64,000 nt of DNA. Source: Epithemia pelagica (lineage: Eukaryota > Bacillariophyta > Bacillariophyceae > Surirellales > Surirellaceae). The notes beneath the pieces were generated by a model that worked only from the letters and a program-made list of their open reading frames with translations, searched no databases and was not told where the DNA came from. Of this stretch, positions 56,363 to 64,000 are shown in pieces (within the stretch, counting starts at the first letter, position 1; each line of letters begins with the position of its first letter). The translations under genes were made by a program, and so were the position numbers. The stretch covers positions 4,526,001-4,590,000 of the forward strand of contig OX337228.1 in NCBI GenBank assembly GCA_946965045.2. Reading direction: 5' to 3'.

Positions 56363-58492
56363 TTAGTCGATGTCCTTGATTGCTTCAAGTGTTGCTGTCC
56401 GATTGGATTGACTGGTCGGCATGGGAATCAGCTGAATGTTGTTTTTGTTCCATTTCATTTCGGAGTTTCGATTGGCGGCCATGTAGGTGTTGTAGCTTCG
56501 AAGCAATGCTTCGAAGTTGTTTCTCGTTGATGCCGTGACGTAGATGGCAGGAACCTGTCCTTTCTGTTTGTTCTTGAGCTCGCCGCTAAATGTTCCTGAA
56601 CGGCAGCCGATGTGGTTGAAGAAGTCCATGTAGTGTAACTTCCTAGGGAGATGAGGGGTGAGGGTGTTCTGGATGTCGGACGTGAGATCCAGTGCCGCCC
56701 GGCGATGTTTGATTGTCTGGGCGGGCACACCGACGATGATTCCGAACGTGTCGCTCTTCCTGTTGTTGCAGGCTGGGTGGTAGACGTTGATCTGGTCGAA
56801 GCGAGGATTGATTGTCGGGTTCGATTGTTTCATTCCGGGCGGCAGGACCGTCTGTGAATCGAATTCATCGTACACAAAGTCGTCGTTGTGGTGTTTGTGC
56901 CACATTTGGAGCACGAATCGGAGTCCTTGTTCGATGAAGATCTCTGAATCGAAAACGTCGTTGGCAGGTGCTGGTGAGAGGGTTACGTGGAACGTGGAGG
57001 TGTGCCCTCCTCCCTTGTTGGACCCGTGTTGGTTGTTGTGGCGAAAAGATCGTGTTCCCAACTGTTTGGTCTCCAGGAAATCGACCGAATGGACTTGGAG
57101 CCACATGGGCTCTTCTCGTTTGCTGTGATGGAAAAAGACTTCATTGAAATGCGTCTTTAAGGCTTGTTCTGTGAGCCGTGGGAGAGTTGACTCAACTTGT
57201 GGGTTGGGGTGATGGTTGATCGCCACGTGTAGATGAATGAGTGTTTTTGGTTCGGACGACGGCAGACGTTTCGTTTCGCCCTTCGGTTTAAGGTACGGGT
57301 TGGCCCGTGGTGTTCCTTGGTCGTTGTTGTTCGGTGGGTTGTCGTCGTCCGAGTTGGCGGCGTCGTTGTGGCTGTTTGTTTTGTTGGTGGTGGGCTGGGT
57401 CTCTTTGTTGTTGTGGACGTTGTTCTCCTGTTCCTGTTTGTTGTCCATGGTTTTGTTATGGTTGGTTTCGTTGTTGGTTTTGGTGTTTTCCTCGGTGTTG
57501 TAGGTGGTGGTGCTCTTGTTTTCTGTGTTGTTTTTGTTGATTTTTTGGTTTTCTTTGTTTTTGTTGAGGCGGCCGGGGGTGATGGCGGTGGTGTTGTTGC
57601 GCAGTTTTGTTGCGACAAGGGGAATCGGGCCGAGGGCCGTCGTGTTGGTGGGACGGTTTGGGCGGCGGCCTGCAGAGGGCTTGGAGTGGACTTGCATCTT
57701 TGGCGGGTGGTGTTCGGTCTGGTTTGCTGGTGCTTCCGGTCTGGGCTTCGGGTGAAAAACGGGGTTTTCACTGGTTTTGTGAGAATGCCTGGTCGTTTGG
57801 TTTGGTGGTGGCAGGGTCATTTTCATTGCTGCTGTGACCTTTTGCAAGGCTTGTTCCAGTTGTCGGATGACTCCTTTTGGTGGCGGGCAGCTGGTCTGGT
57901 GCCTGGTGCGTGCTCTGCTTGTGTCTGTTTGGTTGGTGGCGGTCGGTTGGGTCATCGACTCTTGTGTTGTCGTTGCTGTTGTACGAATGCTTTGGCGGGG
58001 GAGTGGTTGGTGGCCTTTAGTGTTGTCGACGTGGCTTGGGTCGTCGTGCCTTGTTTCGTGTCTGTCGCTTGTTCTTGTTGTGGGCCCGTGGTCTTGCAAA
58101 GTCATCGTCTTTTTCGACTTGGTCATTTGCTCTGCTGGTTTTGTAGTTTGCTGGCTTGTTGGGGGATTGGTGTTGCTACTCCGTAGCAGTTGCGCCGTGT
58201 TGTTGTGTCCGTTGGACTCGGTGTTTTTGGCTATCGCTGGTTTCTGGGTTGTACCATGGTGACGGGCGATGAGATGTCGGGGCCGATGGTGTTGAATTGG
58301 TTTGTGTTTTCGGAGACCATGGAGGGATTCCATGGTCCATGTTTGGGCCGCCGTGCGTTGTATGTGTTTCCAACCGATGGGCGGGGGTGGATCGGTTTTT
58401 GGTTGGCGGTTGGGTCGTGCTTCGGCCATGGGAAACGTGTTACTAGCCGGTATGGCCCATGGCGGGTCCGCGTCCTGCTCCTCTGGCAGCAT
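56363..58492 (-). CDS. Retrotransposon ORF1, 709 aa
   Basis: Residues 1-430 are low-complexity, dominated by Thr, Asn, Gln, Pro and His with many short basic runs, suited to nucleic-acid binding. Residues about 440-705 look globular (KTLIHLHVAINHHPNP, MWLQVHSVDFLETKQLGTRSF, FGIIVGVPAQTIKHRRAALD, LHYMDFFNHIGCRSGTF) and match no family known to me. By position it is the Gag-like ORF1 of the non-LTR element. The first ATG after an upstream stop is 58492. The opposite strand has long Val/Gly-rich open frames over this region, a by-product of the skewed codon use. Confidence 0.65.
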   Translation of the reverse strand: MLPEEQDADPPWAIPASNTFPMAEARPNRQPKTDPPPPIGWKHIQRTAAQTWTMESLHGLRKHKPIQHHRPRHLIARHHGTTQKPAIAKNTESNGHNNTAQLLRSSNTNPPTSQQTTKPAEQMTKSKKTMTLQDHGPTTRTSDRHETRHDDPSHVDNTKGHQPLPRQSIRTTATTTQESMTQPTATNQTDTSRARTRHQTSCPPPKGVIRQLEQALQKVTAAMKMTLPPPNQTTRHSHKTSENPVFHPKPRPEAPANQTEHHPPKMQVHSKPSAGRRPNRPTNTTALGPIPLVATKLRNNTTAITPGRLNKNKENQKINKNNTENKSTTTYNTEENTKTNNETNHNKTMDNKQEQENNVHNNKETQPTTNKTNSHNDAANSDDDNPPNNNDQGTPRANPYLKPKGETKRLPSSEPKTLIHLHVAINHHPNPQVESTLPRLTEQALKTHFNEVFFHHSKREEPMWLQVHSVDFLETKQLGTRSFRHNNQHGSNKGGGHTSTFHVTLSPAPANDVFDSEIFIEQGLRFVLQMWHKHHNDDFVYDEFDSQTVLPPGMKQSNPTINPRFDQINVYHPACNNRKSDTFGIIVGVPAQTIKHRRAALDLTSDIQNTLTPHLPRKLHYMDFFNHIGCRSGTFSGELKNKQKGQVPAIYVTASTRNNFEALLRSYNTYMAANRNSEMKWNKNNIQLIPMPTSQSNRTATLEAIKDID

Positions 58493-58660
58493 ACCCCTTT
58501 TCTTGCGGTGACTGTTCGTGCCGAGGGATCGGATTACGGCCGTCTTCGATGTTATCGTCCTCGATGTACTTCACTTCACTATTCGTCTCTCTCGGGTTTG
58601 GTTTTCTTGACCCAGACGAAGATGATTTTACGATCAAAACTTGCAGTGTTGCTCTTTGAG

Positions 58661-59279
58661 CGATGAACCAACCGTTCTCTGCCCTATCCTCGTTTCATTT
58701 TTTAAGTTACGGATTACGGATGCTAACTCTATACCTAGCTATGCAGGTAGTTCGTCTCACATTTTTATTTTACAGTAGAATTTTATTGTAGAGCCGGGAA
58801 GTAGTAATCGTGCGATTCGCGCGACATCATGGGTGAACCGTGTAAGGAAAATTATGTCGTTGCGACATCCCAACTCGTAATAAAACCGGGCGGTAGTCAC
58901 TACCTACACATCTCTAGATATAAAGTAAGCAGATTACTCCCCTGTGTTTTCTCACTCCTTCCTCGTCGGGCGCCCGGCTTGTCGGGAGAATGACTCGACG
59001 GGCATATGTCTTGTCGGGCATGCGCCCTCCTCGAACATATGCCCTCATCGTCATTCTACCCTTCGCGCCGAGCGACCCTCCTCTAAAGGACTGAAACACC
59101 GTGAAGTAGTCTTACTACTTGGTAGAACGATAGAGGTTGAAGAGGGGTCCCCCGGCGCGGAATGGGGCGAGAGCATCAAAAGACCAGAGTCTGTCTGTTT
59201 CCCGGTCCGGAAGCAAAACAACCACCAACTCGACGAAGTCCTCAGAAGATAAAATTAAAAATCAGATCTGGGAGAAAAG
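58661..59279. other. Spacer with long imperfect hairpin
   Basis: No gene. It follows the retrotransposon 5' end and precedes the PDCD2-like gene. The hairpin at 58984-59061 is listed separately; the rest shows nothing. Confidence 0.5.
58984..59061. repeat. 26-bp inverted repeat (hairpin)
   Basis: Left arm GGGAGAATGACTCGACGGGC... (58984-59009) pairs with the right arm at 59035-59061 (ending CGTCATTCTACCC) around a 25-base spacer with few mismatches. Looser complementarity (TCGTCGGGCGCC with GCGCCGAGCGACC) continues outward. It may be a tiny fold-back element or a structured leader of the gene starting at 59280. Confidence 0.7.
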
Positions 59280-60873
59280 ATGTGGGCTAACAACGTCCGA
59301 GGCAACGATATTGTTAATGAACATGGTCAAGCAGTACGTTTGTATATTCCAAGCTTGTACCATGGGGGACGAGAATCCATGAAGAGAAGCGTCTTTTCGA
59401 CCATTGGAGGTCCATTAACTACAGGCAAAGTCCAAATTTGTCCTCGTTGTTCTCAGCCACTCTCTCAACTTGTAAATTTCAATGTACCAAAGAGAGACTT
59501 TAACCAGAACCAAACAAGCTGGATTATACTAGCGTGCAACTCATCGGAATGCTTTTCAAAAATTTTCGATCCTGATTCTTCAAGTGAAAGTGACTCAAAG
59601 CGATCAGACCTGGACAGTCGAAGACACTTTGTTGTTGGAGGCCAAGGTGTCGTTGTTTGTGAAAGAGTTAGCAAGATGCCAGACACTTCATCGACTGATA
59701 CGAAAGCAGTTTCCGATGATTTGAAGGTTGATTCTGGAGATGGCGACGATAACGAAACCAATGATTGGGATGTTTCACCAGATGGACCTTCATCCTCTAT
59801 CATCGTGGAGGATAATACTGGAGAAAACGATATGGCCGATTTGGAAAAGAAACTGGCATCCATAGAAGCAACAGGATCATTGCTACCAGTCCAAAAGACA
59901 AACAATCAAAAGCCACATTCAAGTAAAAACGACTATACTCAAACAGGGAAAGAGTCTATTGAACAACATCATTCATCATTTCCCCTGTTCAGACTGTCTG
60001 AAGTGCGTGAGCCTCCCGCCTCACGTTTGTCAGTTCAGGATGCGGATCCTGATGATGTGGGGTTGTCTACAGACTCGCAAGATCATATACAGCGCATGCT
60101 CCAGAAATATATGGAAGAAGAGGAAGATATGGATATCGTAAACATGCTACAGCAACAGGAAATGCTTTCATCGTATGGAGGAAACTCTGCTGGTGGTCGA
60201 CGCAGCCATGGGGGTGTCGAAGAAGAACCTGATCAACCGTTGTCTTCGGACGACAGAACGCTTTTTCACTATTTAGATCGAATCAAACGTTCACCTCGAC
60301 AAGTAATTCGCTATGCACCGGGTGGTAATCCGATGTGGTCCATGTGCGTATCCAACCTCGTTGTCGCGTTTCTGAATTTTTTCTTCTGCCCTGACTGATT
60401 CAATTCCTCTATTTTTGTCATGGATTGCCAGTCCCCTAGCTTCATCTTTGCGTATTCCACCATGTCCATGTGGAAAAGATCGTGCATTCCAATTTCAGGT
60501 GGTTCCTCAAATTCTTCATGTTCTTGAGGTGGACAAATGTACAAACAAAGAAAAACCACCAGAGCTGGAAAGTCCCTTGCAACAAGTCACAGTGGATGAC
60601 CATCACCGTGGCAGTGGAATGGATTTTGGCAATATGTGTATTTATGCTTGTGGAGAGGAGCAGAATGAAAACTGTGACGGTGTGGTGGTAGTGCAGGCTT
60701 CTCTAGAGGCCAAGGCAGACGAATCAAGCCAAAAGTTCTTGCAATTACGGAAGCAGCAAGGTCTCCAAGAGTCAAATGGGGGTCCAACAGTGGTTGCTAT
60801 GGGCGAAGGGAATTCAAATGCTGACGAAGACGAGGAAGGATGGGAGCCCGACTATAAATGCGAAGAAAAATGA
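59280..60873 (+). CDS. PDCD2/TSR4-like ribosome biogenesis protein
   Basis: Two exons: 59280-60343 and 60432-60873. The 88-bp intron (GTGCGTAT...TGCCAG) is in phase 2, giving 501 residues. The N-terminal half has STIGGPLTTGKVQICPRCSQPLSQLVNF with a later Cys pair (ACNSSEC), the PDCD2 zinc-binding start. A long acidic Ser/Asp linker follows. The C-terminal PDCD2_C signature crosses the intron: QVIRYAPGGNPMWS then IPPCPCGKDRAFQFQVVPQILHVL. PDCD2/Tsr4 escorts ribosomal protein uS5 (RPS2) into pre-40S particles. The usual GGxPxWL at the extreme N-terminus is weak here, so the start could lie in an unseen upstream exon. Confidence 0.85.
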
Positions 60874-60982
60874 TAAGGCACTAGGGTAATGTTTGTCATC
60901 ACTGGATGTTCTACAAGGATTAGGTTCTGCGTTCGACTCACCAAACGTAAGTAGTACCTACATGAAAAAGGAATCACACTCC

Positions 60983-61462
60983 TCAGTCGTTGTTCTTCTT
61001 TCCAAATACCATGTCCGGGATATCCTGGAGGGGGATCGATTCATAAACAATAGCATATGCTATTCCCCCCGCCAGTATTGCGGAGACGGCACCCGCAACC
61101 CGACTCCTCCGACGTAGCGCTGTCAAAGCGCCCATTGTGAGCGCACTGCCACCCACAATGTGGGGTCCGTATTCGTGTCGTCTTTCGTAGACATACCACA
61201 TGTGAGTGGACGCACTGTCGGCTTTTTGTTGCACTGTTTCCAACCCCTTGAGTACAGGAGTGCGAAATTCAACGGTCTTCTCTTCCAAATTGGCCAACAT
61301 TTGATTGGTAGCGTCCACGCCCAACTTGACGCTGGTTTTGAGGCCTCGTCGAAGTTTCTCAACACCAGTACGAACGCCTGAATATTTTTCAGAGACTTTC
61401 TCTGCGTACTCCTTTCCGGACTCCAGAAGGGAACGCATAGGGTCTTTGTCCTTGTCGGCCAT
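60983..61462 (-). CDS. Small membrane protein, possibly MICOS/apolipoprotein O-like
   Basis: 159 residues from MADKDKDPMRSLLESGKEYAEKV (ATG 61462; the longer frame to 61531 is not needed). The first 95 residues are amphipathic and helical, with Lys/Glu periodicity. Then YERRHEYGPHIVGGSALTMGALTALRRRSRVAGAVSAILAGGIAYAIVYES gives two short hydrophobic segments joined by a basic turn. Such a hairpin is seen in Mic26/Mic27 of the mitochondrial cristae complex, but sequence identity is too low to assert it. It ends VFGKKNND. Convergent with the PDCD2-like gene, 109 bp apart. Confidence 0.6.
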   Translation of the reverse strand: MADKDKDPMRSLLESGKEYAEKVSEKYSGVRTGVEKLRRGLKTSVKLGVDATNQMLANLEEKTVEFRTPVLKGLETVQQKADSASTHMWYVYERRHEYGPHIVGGSALTMGALTALRRRSRVAGAVSAILAGGIAYAIVYESIPLQDIPDMVFGKKNND

Positions 61463-61824
61463 CGTCGAACTCCTACCGCTCCAGTTGCTGACCTCGGAAA
61501 TGGATATGGAATATGGACACTCGAGGTGCACAATATAGAGATAGCGATGGCGACTTGAGAAATCAGAATCCTTTTCAGTTTTCAGCTAATCGAATCTTGT
61601 GGTGACGTGGCATCGCGGCCAGCCATCCAAACGCGACCGCGAGTCCTTTTTTCGGTCCGGCCGTCACCCTACGGCCGACCCTGGCCATCACAAAAAATTC
61701 AAACGTGCCTCACCATCGCACAATGGAAACAGGGTGGTCGTTGGCAAGTCATCTTCATTGCATTTAAAGACCGCCGTCGCCGCTGGGAATCTCTTCATCC
61801 TTCTTCTCACCAGTGTTGTTCTTC
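61463..61824. other. Divergent promoter region, no gene
   Basis: Lies between the heads of the small membrane protein and arogenate dehydrogenase genes. Open frames here are shadows without ATG or domain content. Confidence 0.5.
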
Positions 61825-63291
61825 ATGCCAAAAAGAGCTGTTGCGACGTTATCTCTCCCTGCTTTTGTGTTCTTTGCACTTCTGGTGATTTTAGCGAAGC
61901 AGTCAGGGGCATATCCAATCAACAGTGTCAACAACAACGCCATGAGTTCTCCTCTTCCACCAAACATGTCCAAGACCAACCGCGATGATGCAGGAAATAT
62001 CCAACAACATAACAACAAACGACCCAGATTTACGTCTCCGAATCGCCCATCGGCAGGCTTGGCGCTTGCATCCTCTTCATCGGAGGATACCAATTCTGTC
62101 GTTGGTCGTTTGGAAAAGCTGAAACAGCAAGAAGCACTCTTGGCGAAACAACTGGTAGCCGTGCAACGAGAGAAACGTAAAGCTTTGCAAGAGTCCAGGC
62201 CTTTGCGTATAGGAGTAATTGGCTTTGGTCGATTTGGACAGTTCATTGCGCGAGCATTTGCGAACCATGGACATCAGGTCGTTGTCACCAGTCGTTCAGA
62301 TTACACCGAAAGTGCCAATGCAATGGGCGTCCAATATGTTCCCTTGAATCAACCTGAAGCATTCTTTTTCTCGACACCACCTCGTACAACTGCGTCATCA
62401 GCAGCAGAAAACGACGCTACCGACACCAATGGGGAAAATAGAAGGAAAGATAACAACAACACTCTTCTCGACATTGTCGTTTTCTGTGTTTCGATTGTCT
62501 CCTTTGAGGAAACTGCTCGTTCGATGCTTCCCTACATTCAACGTGATGTAGATCAGCGACGACTTCAATGTCAGGCGGAGCAACGACAAGAAAATGAGAG
62601 CAGCCTTGGTGAGGATAATGTCATGATTAAGGGGCCCATGGTTGTGGATGTCTTGAGTGTGAAGGAGCATCCGCGACAAATCCTGTTGGATTTAATGCCA
62701 CCCGAGGTGGACCTCCTCCTAACACATCCCATGTTTGGGCCGGATTCTGGGAAAGATTCTTGGAAGGGCCTAACCTTTGTCTATGAGAAGACACGGATTG
62801 CAGGTACTCTATACGAGCAAGAAGACGACAGAAACGACGATGAGTATCCTATCCAAGCTGTCGATCGAATGGAGCGTTTCTTAAGTATATGGGAAGAAGA
62901 AGGCTGCAATATGGTGAAAATGTCATGCAGGGACCACGATGCCTATGCAGCCAATTCACAATTCATCACCCACCTTATGGGTCGAATACTGGGAGAACAA
63001 AAGGGGTTACAGCCAACTCCTATTGACACATCTGGGTTCAAGAATGTCCTCAACTTAATCGATCGCACCACCGCAGATTCATTTGAACTTTTCTACGGTT
63101 TGTTCAAGTTCAATCAGAATAGCCACGCAACGATTCTAAATCTTCGAGCAGCCATGGACGATGTAGTCGCTCGCCTTTATACAAAGGAACGAGAGGAAGC
63201 TGCGGAGCACGCAATACTTTCTAACCCAGTTCACCACCTCGAGAATGCACAACATCAAAACCCGTCTAGCGAAAGGCATCGGTCATCTTGA
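61825..63291 (+). CDS. Arogenate/prephenate dehydrogenase (TyrA type), plastid
   Basis: 488 residues from MPKRAVATLSLPAFVFFALLVILAKQSGA, a signal peptide followed by YPINS, consistent with complex-plastid import. After a variable linker the Rossmann domain shows RIGVIGFGRFGQFIARAF (GxGxxG) and VVVTSRSDYTESANAMGV. The TyrA core has LLLTHPMFGPDSGKDSWKGLTFVYEKTRI and a C-terminal GFKNVLNLIDRTTADSFELFYGLFKFN, very like plant arogenate dehydrogenases. The enzyme makes tyrosine from arogenate, usually with NADP and feedback by Tyr; arogenate against prephenate specificity cannot be read safely. Residues about 180-215 form a Thr/Asn-rich insertion. Single exon. Confidence 0.9.
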   Translation: MPKRAVATLSLPAFVFFALLVILAKQSGAYPINSVNNNAMSSPLPPNMSKTNRDDAGNIQQHNNKRPRFTSPNRPSAGLALASSSSEDTNSVVGRLEKLKQQEALLAKQLVAVQREKRKALQESRPLRIGVIGFGRFGQFIARAFANHGHQVVVTSRSDYTESANAMGVQYVPLNQPEAFFFSTPPRTTASSAAENDATDTNGENRRKDNNNTLLDIVVFCVSIVSFEETARSMLPYIQRDVDQRRLQCQAEQRQENESSLGEDNVMIKGPMVVDVLSVKEHPRQILLDLMPPEVDLLLTHPMFGPDSGKDSWKGLTFVYEKTRIAGTLYEQEDDRNDDEYPIQAVDRMERFLSIWEEEGCNMVKMSCRDHDAYAANSQFITHLMGRILGEQKGLQPTPIDTSGFKNVLNLIDRTTADSFELFYGLFKFNQNSHATILNLRAAMDDVVARLYTKEREEAAEHAILSNPVHHLENAQHQNPSSERHRSS

Positions 63292-63412
63292 TTGTGGTCG
63301 TGCTTGGCTTGAACAAAACACAAGGATCGAGCATATTCATGTAAGGCTCAAACCGACAAGATAACAATTGAAGATGTTGCGTCCACTCCTCCCCCCTTGA
63401 ATTCGAATATTA

Positions 63413-64000
63413 TTAATAATCCCCCGTTGATTCAACTTTTTGTCTCTTCGAGTCTGGTTCTTCAGGATCCCCAGCCCCACGTTCTTCAGGATACTCCTCG
63501 TCATCTTCTTCTTCATCTTCTTCATCATCCTCTGCATTCTCATGATCAAGCTCTTCGTCATCTTCTTCTTCGTCCTCTTCATCGTCTTTTGAGGCCCTTG
63601 TGTCGGGCGCAGTCGCATCGCCTCGCTCTGCGCCTTCTTTTTCTTTAGAGAGCGATGCCTCTTCCGGTTTCACTGAGTCTGATGCATCATCATTACTATG
63701 TTCTCTGTCAATGTTCATTTTCTCCGCGGATGCTTGTTTTTTCGCTTCTTTGGCATCCTTCTTCTGCTTTTCCTGTTTTCGGTGGTGCTCCAAAAATCGA
63801 TTCATTTCCGGTGTAAACTCTTCAAAGTCAAGCTCCTACACGTGTACTCAATGAATCAAGTGGATCGCATTATGAGGACCAATAAGATTATTTCTAGCAC
63901 TCAAACCAGTCAACTTACTCTTACGGCCGCGAGGACGTCATTTGCTGTGATTGTTTGACGTTTGTTCTCTCTGGCAAAATCATTCGCGCATGCCGTAATA
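63413..64000 (-). CDS. POLE3: DNA polymerase epsilon subunit 3 / Dpb4-like histone-fold protein, partial
   Basis: The C-terminal part of a minus-strand gene that continues beyond 64000. Exons 64000-63919 and 63835-63413 are joined across an 83-bp phase-0 intron (GTAAGTTG...GTGTAG). Exon residues TACANDFARENKRQTITANDVLAAV are the last part of an NF-YB-like histone fold; ELDFEEFTPEMNRFLEHHRKQEKQKKD follows as in POLE3/Dpb4 (CHRAC17). The tail is a long Glu/Asp run (63470-63600) ending SKRQKVESTGDY. Dpb4 pairs with Dpb3/POLE4 in DNA polymerase epsilon and in chromatin remodellers. An NF-YB subunit is possible, but the post-fold helix fits POLE3 better. Confidence 0.8.

Larger units (their letters stand above)
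51601..58660 (-). mobile_element. Non-LTR retrotransposon, restriction-like endonuclease type
   Basis: About 7 kb on the minus strand. The 3' end is marked by an 11-base poly(A) (plus-strand T run 51601-51611) some 30 bp after the last stop. In order it carries ORF1 (58492-56363), an in-frame continuation after one stop (56362-55370), an overlapping RT frame with N-terminal zinc fingers (55413-52705), and an endonuclease-like region (about 52770-51644). Zinc fingers before RT and a CxC...GDH...C plus RPADV...D module after it are the plan of RLE-type elements (R2, CRE, NeSL, Genie). This copy is broken by a frameshift and a nonsense codon in the endonuclease part. The 5' end near 58660 is approximate and no target duplication was found. 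Base composition (Asn/Thr/Pro/Gln-rich coding) differs from host genes. Confidence 0.85.

Noticed and set aside
57233-58186. 317-codon plus-strand frame, Val/Gly/Cys-rich
   Set aside because: It is the antisense of retrotransposon ORF1, whose AAC/ACC codons read as GTT/GGT on the other strand. Long antisense frames occur throughout 53,447-58,262 for the same reason.

Overview
The window looks like nuclear DNA of a photosynthetic stramenopile, most likely a diatom. Three predicted plastid proteins start with a signal peptide followed by an aromatic residue just after the likely cleavage site: GA/FQ in a DUF3727-like protein, SG/FT in Cpn60 and GA/YP in an arogenate dehydrogenase. Introns are short (62-148 bp), genes are dense on both strands, and the copia elements resemble diatom Ty1/copia (CoDi) sequences. 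All names come from motif recognition by eye; no search was run.

Layout. 1-4,440: the tail of a coiled-coil protein, PEX6, and a small two-exon mitochondrial membrane protein. 4,495-14,943: a minus-strand copia element with paired LTRs and a 5-bp target duplication. A second, plus-strand copia element sits inside its gag gene and has lost its 3' half. 15,471-19,682: a four-helix membrane protein, a PIF/Harbinger-like MITE with TTA duplication, tRNA-Thr(CGU) and a Sec6-like exocyst protein. 20,134-38,656: a dense host block with a GT14-like glycosyltransferase, RPS23, a plastid DUF3727-like protein, a zinc-free MDR oxidoreductase, MGDG synthase, NECAP, NDOR1/TAH18, plastid Cpn60, a family-16 methyltransferase and TAF12. 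39,016-49,346: a 10-kb VPS13 gene. 50,161-51,360: an unknown single-span membrane protein. 51,601 to about 58,660: a minus-strand non-LTR retrotransposon with a C-terminal restriction-like endonuclease. 59,280-64,000: a PDCD2/TSR4-like protein, a small possibly mitochondrial protein, arogenate dehydrogenase and a partial POLE3.

The host genes form no single pathway. Several serve the plastid (MGDG synthesis, Cpn60, tyrosine synthesis) and several serve membrane traffic or lipid transfer (PEX6, Sec6-like, NECAP, VPS13). The rest are core transcription, translation or replication genes (TAF12, RPS23, PDCD2/TSR4-like, POLE3).

The most notable signals are in the repeats. Both copia copies have a primer-binding site that fits the anticodon arm of tRNA-Asn rather than a tRNA 3' end. 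The minus copia carries a 654-codon open pol remnant without an RT active site, between LTRs that differ at only ten positions. A TACTCCT/AGGAGTA motif, often palindromic around CTAGCTAG, recurs in many host spacers.
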